From: Mermis nigrescens
Lineage: Eukaryota; Nematoda; Enoplea; Mermithida; Mermithidae
Length of the DNA stretch: 64,000 bases
Reading direction: 5' to 3'
Assembly: GCA_036768485.1 (NCBI GenBank)
Contig: JAVLUZ010000567.1
Coordinates: 62,001-126,000 of the forward strand
The notes beneath the pieces are model-generated. The model made no database searches. It saw nothing but the letters and a program-made list of their open reading frames with translations, and was not told the origin of the DNA. Positions 49,440 to 59,425 of the stretch are shown in pieces. Position 1 is the first letter of the stretch; the number at the start of each line of letters is the position of its first letter. The position numbers and the translations under genes were made by a program.

Positions 49440-51840
49440 GCAGGCCACCTTTGAGGACCGACCAACCTATTTATGGAAGCACCAACCTTTTTTGGGAACC
49501 GACCAACCTTTTAAAGGAACAGACAACCTTTTTTTGTGAACTGACCAACGTTTTAATGGGATCAGCCAACTTTTTTTAGAAACCGACTAACCTTTCTTCG
49601 GAACCACTCAATTTTTTTGAGGAAGCAGCCAACGTTTTTTGAGAACCAATCAACGTTTTTTGGAGGGAGCAGCCAACCGCTTTGGGAATTGACCAACCTT
49701 TGAAGGATCAGGCAACCTTTTTTTGGGGACCGGCCAACCTAACTTAGGGAGCAGGCAACCTTTTTTGGGAAACAACCAACCGTCTTAAGGAACCAGCCAA
49801 CCTTTTAAGGAACCAGCCAACCTTTTTGGGAACCGACCAACCTTTTCCGGGAACTGCCCAACCTTTTTACGGGACCAGCCAACCTTTTCAAGGGACCAGC
49901 CAACCTTTTATGGGAACCGACCAACCTTTTCATGGAAGTAGCCAACCTTTTTGGAAACCAGCCAACCTTTTTAATGAACCAGCCAGCCTTTTTGGGAACC
50001 GACCAACCTTTTTAAGGGAGCAGGCAGCCTTTTTAGGAACCAACAAACCTTTTCATGGAAGCAGCCAACCTTTTTTGGGAACCAACTAACCTTTTTTGGG
50101 AACCAACTAACCTTTTTGGGAACCAACTAACCTTTTAAGGAACCAGCCAACCTTTTTAGGAACCAACCAACCTTTTTGGGAACTGACCAACCTTTTCATG
50201 GAAGCAGCCAACCTTTTTGGGAACCAACCAACCTTTTTAAGGAACCACCAGCCTTCTTTGGGAACCGACCAACCTTTTTAAGGGAGCAGGCAGCCTTTTT
50301 TTGGGAACCAACCAACCTTTTCATGGAAGCAGCCAACCTTTTTGGGAACCAACCAACTTTTTTAAGGAACCAGCCAGCCTTTTTTGTGAATCGATCAACC
50401 TCTTTAAGAGAGCAGCCAACCTTTTGGCAACCAACCAACCGTTCTTTGGGAACCGGCCAACCTTTTGATGGAAGTTGCCTACCTTTTTTGGGAACGGACC
50501 AACATTTGTAAGGGAGCAACCAACCTTTTTTGGGGACCAACCAAGTTTATTAAGAAAGCAGCCAACCCTCTTGCGAACCAATCAACTTCTTAATAGGAAC
50601 GGGCAACCTTTTTGGGACCCGACTAACCTCTTTAAGGGAGCAGCCAGCCTTTTTGGCAACCGACCAACCTTTTTAGGAACCGACCAACCTTTTTCGGGAA
50701 CCGACCAACCTTTTTACAGAACCAGCCAACCTTTTCAAGGAACCAGCCAACCTTTTTGGGAACCGACCAACCTTTTCATGGAGGTAGCCAACCTTTTTGG
50801 GAACCAACCAACCTTTTCAAGAAACCAGCCAGCCTTTTTGGGGAAGCGACCAACCTTTTTAAGGAGCAGGCAGCCTTTTTTGGGAACCAACCAACCATTT
50901 CAAGGAAGCAGCCAACCTTTTTGTGAATCGACTAACCTATTTAAGAGAGCAGCCAACTTTTTGACAACCGACCAACCGTTTTTGGGAACCGGGCCAACCT
51001 TTTTATGGAAGTTGCCTACCTTTTTGGGAACCGACCAACCTTTGTGAGGGAGCAGCCAACCTTTTTTTTGGGGGACCGACCAAGTTTATTAAGGAAGCAG
51101 TCAACCCTCTTTGCGAACCAATCAACTTCTTAATAGGAACAGGCATCCTTTTTTAGGAACCGACTAATCTCTTTAAGAGGCAGCCAGCCTTTTTTTGGCA
51201 ACCAACCAACCTTTGGCTGGGGACCGAACAACCTTTTCAAGAGAGCAGCCAACCTTTTTTGCGAACCGATCAACATTTAAATGGGAGCAGCCAACCTTTT
51301 TTCGGAACTGACAAACGTTTTTTGGTAACCGTACCAACCTTTTTATGGAAGCAGACATCCTTTATCAGGAACCGAGTAACTTTTTAAGGTACCAGACAAC
51401 CTTTTTAACGTGCCAGGCGACCTTTTTCACGAACTAAGCAACCTTTTTTGGGAACAGACCATGCAACCTTTTTCAGGGATCAGGCAACCTTTTTCACGAG
51501 CCAGTTATTCTAACACCAGGCTACCATTTTTCAGGAAACAGGTAACCTTTTCCAAGAATGAGGCACTTTTAATGAACCGGGCAACCTTTTCCAAGAACCA
51601 CACAACCCTTTACAGGGACCAGGCAACATTATTTCAGAAAGCAGACAACCTTGTTTTCAAAAACCAGGCAACTTTTTTCTCATGAGCCAGACAATCTTTT
51701 CTTCTAAAACCAGACAACCTTTCTCTGGAACCAGTCAGCCTTTTCCAAGAAGCAGGCAACCTTTCTTCAGAAACCATATAACCTCTCAAAAAATAGGTAA
51801 TATTTTTTTAAAAACCAGGCAAGCTTTTCACATGAAACAG
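49440..51840. repeat. Minisatellite of about 21 bp encoding a heptad repeat
   Basis: The consensus is CCAACCTTTTTGGGAACCGA with spacing of mostly 20-22 bp and over 100 units. Many units are 21 bp, so the plus strand reads as a seven-residue protein repeat such as GTDQPFH, GTSQPFQ or GSSQPFW. Frames stay open at 49826-50089 (87 codons), 50176-50511 (111 codons) and 50475-51047 (190 codons). Units near the right end drift to CAGGCAACCTTTTTC. No start with a signal peptide, no splice context and no polyadenylation signal tie these frames to a gene, so expression is unproven. Minus-strand frames here are shadows. Confidence 0.9.
50386..51460. repeat. 538-bp duplication inside the minisatellite
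   Basis: The unusual word GTGAATCGA occurs at 50386 and 50923, and AAGTTTATTAAG at 50543 and 51082, offsets of 537 and 539 bp. Between them the same rare variants follow in order, including GATGGAAGTTGCCTACC or TATGGAAGTTGCCTACC and CCAATCAACTTCTTAATAGG. About 25 units were thus duplicated as one block. The copies differ by scattered substitutions and indels. Confidence 0.8.
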
Positions 51841-51849
51841 GTCAACAGA

Positions 51850-53460
51850 GCATCGTGCATGATAAATAGTTATGTGAAGATTATTTTCTTACAAAGTTTG
51901 AAATCCTATGTTCTGCCTGTTTTTATGGCGGTTCAAAATTACATTTCACAAATACAGTTAAAATATTTTTTTGTCGCTTTGAGCAATTAGTTTTCAGGTT
52001 TTCAACCATTACACAGCATATACTCAAAGTACGGATGTAATGGAAAAGAATATAAAAAAGTAAAATAAAAACTATTGTATTCGGCTACAAAAAGGCTTAG
52101 AAGACAAAGGCTATGATGCATTATTTCACAAAGCAGTTGAATATTATGACGAGATCACTAGACTACGAGTAATTTGGGACTGAGCAAGATCAATCCACAA
52201 AAAATGAATGCTGAAAATCAGCTGGCCCAGCTGTTTCTAGCACATCCGGCATTATTATTGGTGCTAAGGAATATTTTTTTCCATTAGCATGGAATGTCTT
52301 ACATTAACATGCTCTTTTTTTACCTGTATAACACATATGGTGTCACAAGGTGCATGTTCTTTTGTTTTTCAATATAGCTGTTCGAGAATGCCATATTCTG
52401 CAGGTCAATGGTTTGTTTGTGTTATTGTCAGTACAATTAGATTCGGAGCAATCAAAAAATTCATTTTAAATCACAATTATTGACTCCTTAATGCTCAGTG
52501 GACACAGAAAGCTGACACCTTTGTATCTATTACCACATCAGAAATAAAAAGGCGGTTGCCATATACTAATTTAATCTGGCATCAGACGCTACTGCGCTTT
52601 GTATGAATTGAATGATAAGTAAACATAAGGGCGCTAATTTTGTCTTCAAAGAGCAAAAAACAATGCAGAAGTTGTCAGAAAGTAAATTATTTTGTGCGGG
52701 AAACCTTAAAACAAATAAATGGGAAAAATGCAAAATTATTTAATTTACAAGAAGATTGACTGTGGAGTGTTTCAATCGTGCAGTTGGGGCTAAATAAACA
52801 GTAAACACAATACTCAGCATTAGCAGCCGGAAATTCTTAGGATTCTTGCTGGAAAATACGTTGAAAAGCGTAAAAATTACTAGACTTTTGCCCAAAAGGA
52901 CTTTGTATCCGTTAGGAAGTCGTGCAAATGACTAAAATTTTCATTACCATGGGGCAACCTTCAATAGAGTGGTGTTAAAAACCGTGCTCCATGCCACTTT
53001 TTCGTTTTCTGTTTGCTGGAGGCCAGAAATCCGAAAACAGCAGAGAAGCCTGAGCCAGAACCAGGGCTCTGGTCGATCCCTACTGACAGACACTGACAAA
53101 AATTTACGAATTCATCAGGGTCCATTTTCGGCCTAACGACTCACATTTTGAGAAATCAGCCGTCAAGTTAATTTAATCATAGATTTTAAGTCTAAGCTAA
53201 GAAATTGAGCATGAAATTTTGATTTATTCTTTTTTATTGAAAATTTCTTGCAAAGAAGTGCTGAGAATGCTATTATTATTGTGTATACTAATTTTCTAAT
53301 TTTTTGTACGATATCCGAGCAGGCCCTTATCCAGGGTGGACCACCTACTCTCTAAAATGGAAAGTTTTTGAATTCACAAGTGTCTCCCAATAGAAAAAAT
53401 GATAAATTCCTGAATTGCGTCCAAAACTTCACCAAAACAGGTTTTTGAGGTAAACTTGAG
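51850..53460. other. Unique interior of the 5.58-kb element, no recognised gene
   Basis: AT-rich DNA. The longest frames are 51682-51990 (+), partly in the minisatellite, and 52289-52483 (+). Neither resembles a known protein. I see no RNA gene. Confidence 0.45.
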
Positions 53461-53464
53461 CAAG

Positions 53465-54380
53465 AAAATGTAAATTTTTCCGGCCTTTGCGCTGAATTTA
53501 TTTTTTATAATGTAGATAGTTTTGGTCTTCTAAACCGCTCAAAATCACTCAAATTTGAGTTAGACACACGGTTTTTTTATTCGGCAAAGATTTTTCGCGA
53601 TGTACAAAGACTTTTGGGGACCGTCTTGTACATGTACAAAATTTTTTGGAAGACAAAAACTGCAAAAAGGTTCGAAATTCGCTAAAATTCTCGGCGCTCT
53701 GCGCCAAAATGAGCAATTGTGTGTTCTGTATATCTTTATAATTTTAGAAATTGCATTTTGAAAGGAAAATGGCAAATGTTTTGGTGCTTCGTGCTGTTTT
53801 GAGACGATTATTACTGATTTTTGCCCTCAGAAACCTATATATTGCTAGAATACGTAACCAAGGTCGAACAACTGTTTTGCCACACTAAAATTGCTTTACT
53901 GTACCATATTATAGTAGTACCCAAAAATTTGTGTGTACAAAATGTACAAAGACTTTTAGGGACCATCTTTGTACATGTACAAACGGACCTTGTACAAAAA
54001 AACACTGGTTAGACATCGAGAGCATGTCAATTTTTCTGGTGCTTTGCGCAGGATTTATTGATCAGGTGTAGTTTTTATCTTCTAAACTGCTCAAAACCGA
54101 TCAATTTTAAGGTATGATATGGAAAACATGAAGCTTTTTCCCGGCGCCTTGCGCCGAATTAATCGTTTATCTAAAGCTTCTGTCTTCTATTCGATCAAAA
54201 CCGCTCAAATTTGATTTATGACATGAATGACAAGTTGAATTCCGGTGCAATTTTCTTGTTCATGTATAGTTTCTGCCTTCAAGCCCGCTCAAAAGCGCTC
54301 AAATTTGAGTTGGACATGAAGAAAATAACAAATTTTTTAGCACTCTGCATCGAATTATCCATTTCCTGTTTTGTTTTTCT
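53465..54380. repeat. Degenerate tandem repeat of about 100 bp with GGCGCTTTGCGCC-type cores
   Basis: Four to five units follow the pattern (T)n-CCGGNGCCTTGCGCNGAATT, then CTTCTAAACCGCTCAAAA and CGCTCAAATTTGAG. They are seen at about 53480-53570, 54030-54130, 54135-54235, 54235-54330 and 54330-54380. A different segment, about 53571-54025, interrupts them. Shorter relatives of the core occur at 59158-59172 and 59251-59272 and, reversed, at 44763-44783. Repeats near the ends of a DNA transposon are often binding sites for the transposase; that role here is inference. Confidence 0.6.
53598..53985. repeat. Direct repeat pair around TTGTACATGTACAA
   Basis: GTACAAAGACTTTTGGGGACC with TTGTACATGTACAAA after it occurs at about 53599-53640. 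It recurs with one or two changes at about 53942-53982. Each contains the palindrome TTGTACATGTACAA. The repeats are about 343 bp apart inside the 5.58-kb element. Confidence 0.7.
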
Positions 54381-54639
54381 TAGCAAAACACAAACATTAA
54401 ATATAAAGTCAAAAGTTAAGAAATTGTTTGTAGATGGTATGGTGAGAAATCACTTGTACAGATATTTTAAGTGATTAAGATTTGTTTCGTATGAGAATGA
54501 AATAAAGTGAAAATTTTTCAAAAATTTTTTAAAAAGTTTCTCTTCGCCATTGTGTAGAGCTCGCCAAGCTACGGGAAAAATGCTTTTATTTTAGCCCATC
54601 TCCGAATAGATCTCCATATATTTGATTTCAAAAATTTCC

Positions 54640-54736
54640 GCCCCCCCCAAATAAAATCCTGAATATGGAAAAGTATCCGAGTATCCAAAAATTAGGCAAC
54701 CTATTTCGAAAGGTGACCAACCAACCTAAAATTGGA
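54640..54736. repeat. Element-end remnant and isolated minisatellite-like piece
   Basis: CCCCCCCCAAATAAAATCCTG at about 54642-54662 resembles the hAT-like end at 59394-59425 (CCCCCCAACCAAAATCCTG). It is followed at 54691-54736 by AATTAGGCAACCTATTTCG and GGTGACCAACCAACC. That second part looks like one or two worn units of the 21-bp minisatellite, 2.8 kb from the main array but still inside the 5.58-kb element. Confidence 0.45.
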
Positions 54737-54835
54737 TGCCGCAATGGGGCGAAGCTCTGGCCATTGCCCAGGTATGTTGGTACAGTAAGCCAAGGCGTAC
54801 AGGCAGTGCACTTACATACGCCCCTTAAGAAATTC

Positions 54836-55640
54836 TAATAAATTAAGCTTTGAAACCATAATCCTAAACTGTTTAAAATTTCTGCAGTCAACAATACATT
54901 GTAGCAATGTATTCCCAAATTCTAGCAACCCTGTTTGCAAAATCGTTCTTTCTACAATCCAAATGAGATTTTCTAATGTACAACTTTGTCGTTATTTGAC
55001 CTAGTACCCCTGTTAGGTGCAGATTCGATAAATCTGAAAGAGAAAGCAACTATCCCTTAATAATCCTAAAAGCAAAAGTATAAGGTTAAAATAGATACGC
55101 CGTTTTGAGTCTTTCAAGATCCAACAAATTCAATTGTTCGCTATAAGACAAATCCTGCTTTTGATGCCGCCGAGTATTCATTTTGTAAATTTACGTTGAA
55201 CATTTCCAATTTGGTTTTGATATCTTTTATCAGGTAAGGTTCCAATCACCGCGCTATACTCTAGTATCGGTCTTATATAAACTTTAAATGCTTTCACCAT
55301 TAAATCAATATTTCTGAAAAGAAGGAACTCTGGAAGCTTTGGATGCAATGTTCACACAATGAATGCTAGAGGACAGGTCACTACTAACAAAAACTCCTAA
55401 ATCCTTGATAGAAGCTTCTGCATCAGCTAAATCTTTTAAGAAAATGTTATATATGTTTTTAGGGTTGCCATATCCCAAATACAAGGTTGCACATTTGTCA
55501 TAACTTATTTGCACTTGCCATTTTTCGGTCCACCCACGCAATGAATCTAGGTCTGCTTGTAAGGATCTGAAATTACCTGAAAAATTAAATATTTCTAAAT
55601 CATCAACCTACTTAAATTTCTATTAACAAAAGTTAAGTAC
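54836..55640 (-). pseudogene. LINE (CR1/Jockey-like) reverse transcriptase, 3' part, broken
   Basis: The minus strand retains the end of a non-LTR retrotransposon reverse transcriptase. In order these are: VDDLEIF of the catalytic YxDD box (Asp-Asp at 55599-55604); LRGWTEKWQVQISYDKC (thumb region, frame 55305-55541); KDLGVFVSSDLSSSIHC; then, after a frameshift near 55320, FKVYIRPILEYS, GNVQRKFTK and KRRIYF; and finally LYIRKSHLDCRKNDF-like and NRVARIWEY-like sequence in another frame near 54900-54990. The Tyr codon of YxDD is replaced by TAG (55608-55610), and a TGA follows QRKFTK (55178-55180). The copy is 5' truncated just before the inverted-repeat element at 55647. It is inactive. The clade assignment is tentative. 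Confidence 0.8.
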
Positions 55641-55646
55641 ATAGTT

Positions 55647-56237
55647 GGGCATTCGTGTAGCTGGTTCACATATGTATTAACATGGTCATATTATAAGGGC
55701 GTATGTGTGCGGTCGATAGCATCTGAAGAAACGAGAGAAAGTTGCTGGCAGTCGGATCCGAAACGTGGACCCCTTGCTCTAAAGTCCAGAACCATAACCA
55801 ATCAACAAATGCTGGTTAATTTCGATAAAGATTGCAAAGGTATTCGTGATGTTTTGCTGGTTTACCAGTGGATTAGGCTTAGGCTTAGTATCATGGACTG
55901 ACCAAAATGTTGGTGCCAGCTTTTAAAATAAGCCTGAGTAATGGGATGCGACGAGCGGAGCGAGCGGAGCGAGCGAAGCGTGCGACGAGCGGAGCGAGCG
56001 GAGCGAGCGAAGCGAGCGACGCGGTTGCATCCCGTTACTTAGGCTTATTTTAACGCTGGCACCAACATTTTGGTCAGTCACATGAATCTACTGGAAAAAT
56101 CTTATGACTGCCTTATTTGTTTCGACTTGACTCAAATCAAACCAGTTAGGTGGCAGCTTTCACCGGATACTCCTTGCTGTACACGTACCTATAACGTGGC
56201 TATCTTAATAAATATGTGAACCAGCTACACCAATGCC
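55647..56237. mobile_element. 591-bp inverted-repeat element with nested hairpin
   Basis: The outer inverted repeats are about 55-60 bp. The left reads GGGCATTCGTGTAGCTGG then TTCACATATGTATTAA; the reverse complement of the right reads GGCATTGGTGTAGCTGG then TTCACATATTTATTAA. The flanks are CATAGTT at 55640-55646 and 56238-56244, a 7-bp match that may be part of an 8-bp duplication with one mismatch (ACATAGTT and CCATAGTT). It sits at the broken end of the LINE fragment. A second palindrome lies within (55896-56079). A 64-codon plus frame (55707-55901) is present and unrecognised. Confidence 0.7.
55896..56079. repeat. Long hairpin with GAGCGGAGC-repeat loop
   Basis: The left arm, 55896-55949, starts GACTGACCAAAATGTTGG and ends GGGATGC. 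The right arm, 56027-56079, is its inverse with about five differences. The 77-bp loop is two near-identical units of about 34 bp made of GAGCGGAGC and GAGCGAAGC words, distinctly GC-rich in an AT-rich region. The arms plus loop could fold into a strong cruciform. CATG occurs on both outer sides within 1-2 bp. It may be a foldback element that inserted into the larger one. Confidence 0.8.
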
Positions 56238-56659
56238 CATAGTTGTACCTAGGACTTAATGATTTTGTACTGTGTATGCACGTGGTGTGCATGTAATGTA
56301 CGCGTCTGGTCCTCGTGCGCCAAAAACGGCCCTTCATAAGAAGCATACTGTTGCGCAAAAATAACCGCGCCAAACCGGCTGCGCCAAAACGTACCATTCC
56401 GAATCAATATCTAGCTTGCTTATTTTAGAAAACCTCAAATTTTCACCAAAACCCCAAAAAAACTCAGAAATTCTCGAAACCCTCAACAAAAATTTCAAAA
56501 AGTGAAAACCTTAAAAAAGCCTCAAACGTAAAAAAACCTCAAACGTAAGAAAAACCTACCGATTGAAGTGACAGTAAAGACAAAAAAGAAAACATAACTT
56601 TATTCATGGCATGACTTAGTAATCCAGAAGTCATTATTTAATGCACTACATAAATAACC
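56238..56659. other. Stretch without a gene; worn GGCGC-type repeats
   Basis: About 56315-56395 contains CGCGCCAAACC, GCGCCAAAACG and GTGCGCCAAAAACGG. These are reversed relatives of the minisatellite at 46746-47141. The rest is AT-rich with runs like AAACCTCAAACGTAAAAAAA. Confidence 0.5.
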
Positions 56660-56867
56660 TAGACTGTTCCACTCCAAACAGCCCATTTTCGTTAAATTCT
56701 TATTACTATATTGGTTATTTCACTGCACAAATGACATGTTCAATTATGTCCTCGTCGCGGTTGGTTTGCTTAGAGCTATTCCTACCGCAAAAACATGAAC
56801 CGTAGGATATTCTGCTACGGTAATGATTCCTTAAACGAAAATAGGATGTTTGGAATGGAACGGACTA
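56660..56867. mobile_element. Tc1/mariner-like miniature element (208 bp)
   Basis: The left end is TAGACTGTTCCACTCCAAAC and the reverse complement of the right end is TAGTCCGTTCCATTCCAAAC, followed by CCCATTTTCGTT and CCTATTTTCGTT. TA at both ends fits a Tc1/mariner target site. The interior is shared with 47697-47954. There is no coding capacity. Confidence 0.75.
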
Positions 56868-57228
56868 TATCACTCTGTTCCTCAGCATATTTTATGAAGT
56901 AACAGTTGCCTATAGGTCATTCCTTGTCAAGCTGTCCAATTTTTCAAAATCGTCCCACGCGACCATCACAGATTTCAATAAAATTTTGCGCGTATGTAGG
57001 TACCCTGCAGTCTCAAACGAGCGTCTGCAAAATTTTTCCTTTGACTCTCCGAAAGCTCATGCAGGTAGAGCCTTAAATATTAATCTTACTCTGTTTTGAA
57101 TGCACGGAAAACCTTCGGAACCCGCCACTTTGAAATCACATTATAGCCGAACCGAACCAGACCTTTTTATCCGTCGAAAATTTGTAAGCGTACAACTTTT
57201 TGCGCTCTTTCAAACCATTTTTTAAAGC

Positions 57229-57611
57229 TATAGTCCGTTTCATTTAACCGAAAGCTTTTTCAGCAAATCTTTTCCGAGGCTACGTTATTTCTATTTTCCC
57301 TTACTTACCGTAGGTCATTTAGAGATCACTGCAGCTACATATGAAGGAAGGTTTTTTCAATAGAATTTCTTGCAACATGCGGATGGATCGATTCCTGCTG
57401 CAAGACTTTTATATATCGCACTTACAGTAGTAGTCACAGCACTGTTTAGATGCTTGAATTGTGACGGTTTAGTGCACTAAAAATGAAAGAATGGCGGCCG
57501 CTCGCCCCCACTCAACTTTTCTAACGAGTTACAGTTAATTGACTTGTCAGGCATACTGTAGCCTTCAAAAAAAATTTACTGACAAGCTCTTGAATAAATG
57601 AAACAGACTTA
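57229..57611. mobile_element. Tc1/mariner-like miniature element (383 bp)
   Basis: The left end is TATAGTCCGTTTCATTTAAC and the reverse complement of the right end is TAAGTCTGTTTCATTTATTC. Weaker similarity continues (AAAGCTTTTTCAGCAAAT and AGAGCTTGTCAGTAAAT). TA is at both ends. The end word AGTCYGTTTCA is shared with the elements at 56660 and 62776, so they form a group with related ends but different interiors. Confidence 0.65.
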
Positions 57612-58516
57612 GTTTTCAAATGTTTGTTCTTCTGTTGTTATTGTTGTGTAAAAATGCCCAAAAAATTGACTCTTCAAAATTATTGCAAACTTTAGTCATT
57701 TACTACTAAACGAGAGAGCTTTCAACGCTTTTGCATAAGTTAAAAAGAGCATGTTCTGTTCTGACTAAATAGAAGATGACAGATTATTAGACACCCAAAC
57801 TTTAAAAAAATTTTATTAATGCAAATTTTCCCATTTTTCACTTGCATTTTTCTCAAAATTCCTCCCTTCGTTTATTTTCTTTTTGATACCATTGGAAAGA
57901 ATGACCTTTTTCCGACCTAAATCATTTTGAATTGGCATGGACACTGAAACCATTGCTTCTAAAAAACGGCCGCGAAGATTAGTGTACTCACCAGAAATGT
58001 ATCGAATTGTTCAGAGTCACATTCTGAAAGACTCGACTCGAAGTTGAACAAGGTAAAAAGTGACCTCTTTCGATTTTAAGATATCATATAATTTTTGATG
58101 CTGAGTTTAATGATGCAATTTGTTTTTCTTGTAAGCGAATATTTGTTATGTAATGAGACTGTGCAAAGTATCAAAACATAACCTTTTTTGTCAAATTTTA
58201 CAGGGTATAATATTTTTCAACATAACTCAGGATTACCGTAAACAAATTCAATACTTTTTCTTTTTTTAAAGATGAATAATTTTCACATTTTGTAGAATTA
58301 ATTCAAACTTACAGTATTTACTGGTATGATTATAAACGTAAAACATTTACACTGTGTTGACCTAAGTTTTTTTCGATAATTTTTTATGTAGCGCACGTTT
58401 ACACCTATCAAATGCTGGTCATTATTCATATTATAATATTTTATAGCTTATCAATAGAGGCTTTTATGTATATTAAAGAAAAAATAAATAAAATGACCAC
58501 GTTTTTTGTGCAATAG
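57612..58516. other. Stretch without a recognised gene
   Basis: AT-rich unique DNA. I see no repeat family member and no coding frame of note. Confidence 0.5.
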
Positions 58517-58837
58517 ATGTTTGAACGGAACATGGTATGCCAAAAATGGTCGAAATTTGACGAATTTGCCCCAGAATGTCACAGCGTCTTACAGTTAATG
58601 AATCTAGACAAAAAAAATTATATTAAAAAATTCCCTTTTGAAAGTAACAGACCTTTAACGAGAACTTGGTGTGCTGAAAAATTACAGGGACTTTTAAGAG
58701 AGAATTTTAAAAAATCCAGGACCACTAGAAATAACATGATGTACTGGGAAACGATTAATATAAGATTATTTCGACTTAAAGTATCAAGAGATGTTCTTAT
58801 TATATTCTTTGATAAAATAGTTATGCCCACATTTTGA
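58517..58837 (+). CDS. Unrecognised open frame of 106 codons, possible exon
   Basis: The frame starts MFERNMVCQKWSKFDEFAPE and contains NRPLTRTWCAEKLQGLL and INIRLFRLKVSRDVLIIF, ending MPTF before TGA. It is directly preceded by TTTTTTGTGCAATAG, which resembles a splice acceptor, so it could be a last exon and the Met need not be the true start. Composition is mixed and not repeat-driven, with several Trp and Cys residues. I recognise no domain. The minus-strand frame over the same bases is a shadow. It may equally be chance or a worn transposon gene. Confidence 0.3.
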   Translation: MFERNMVCQKWSKFDEFAPECHSVLQLMNLDKKNYIKKFPFESNRPLTRTWCAEKLQGLLRENFKKSRTTRNNMMYWETINIRLFRLKVSRDVLIIFFDKIVMPTF

Positions 58838-58879
58838 GGCACAAATGAGACATGGAGTAACTGCAAAATTATCAAATTA

Positions 58880-59149
58880 GATCTGATTTTTGGTTTACAT
58901 TGCTCAAATTAAAAACTTCTCAGTTTATTATGCTTCCTTTCAACGTGTAATTCGCTAAAAATTATCACTAAAATGCCATATTTTAAGTAGTCAGATTTTG
59001 TATATTCCTCAGCACAACGGGGTCTTTTTAAGTATATCTAACATAAAAAGCGGTCCTTTGATCTTTTTAAATTTTTTTAAAAGTCCCTTATAATTTTTGA
59101 TAACATATTACAATAAATCAGGCTTCAGACTATCAGTTTTCATAGAGCT
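58880..59149. other. Stretch without a recognised gene
   Basis: AT-rich, with no convincing feature. Confidence 0.4.
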
Positions 59150-59425
59150 ACAAAATTTTGGTGCTTTGCACCACTTATGATTTCCGAACTGTTTGTCAAT
59201 AAAAAGGCCGTAAATTCTGAAGTTCTAAAGACGGTAAAAATTTCAATTTTTCGGCGCTTCGAGCCGCTTTACGCTTTTTGTATTTTTGTTCGTCAGAAAC
59301 CCATAAATCAGCAAGGCTACACAACTAAAGATCGAAAAACTCAGTTTACTATTATTCTAAAATGCAGAAGTATTCTTTAAAAGTTTTGTATCTGCCCCCC
59401 AACCAAAATCCTGTCTACGCCTCTG
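59150..59425. mobile_element. Fragment of an hAT-like element (right end)
   Basis: The terminal sequence, reversed, is CAGAGGCGTAGACAGG followed by ATTTTGGTTGGGGGG. It shares CAG-GGCG and AGGATTTT with the left end of the element at 44421. The inside has GGTGCTTTGCACC and CGGCGCTTCGAGCCG cores like those at 53465-54380, plus a stretch resembling 53820-53880 (CAGAAACC, GCTA-AC-, AAGRTCGAA). No matching left end was found, so it is probably truncated. Confidence 0.5.

Larger units (their letters stand above)
49197..54776. mobile_element. 5.58-kb non-autonomous hAT-like element carrying a minisatellite
   Basis: The left end is CACACCTGGGCAATGCCCC. The reverse complement of the right end is CATACCTGGGCAATGGCC, so about 16 of 18 positions match. 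A second shared word, GCCCCATATTGC and GCCCCATTGC, follows within 30 bp on each side. The flanks are TTGGTAAG (49189-49196) and TTGGTACA (54777-54784), a 6/8 match consistent with a decayed 8-bp hAT target duplication. The inside holds the 21-bp minisatellite (49440-51840), about 1.6 kb of unique AT-rich DNA, and a subterminal region of about 100-bp degenerate repeats (53465-54380). No frame resembling an hAT transposase (DDE plus dimerisation domain) is present. It is therefore non-autonomous or decayed. Confidence 0.65.

Noticed and set aside
50196..51358. Minus-strand Lys/Gly-rich frames in the minisatellite
   Set aside because: They are shadows of the 21-bp repeat read on the other strand.
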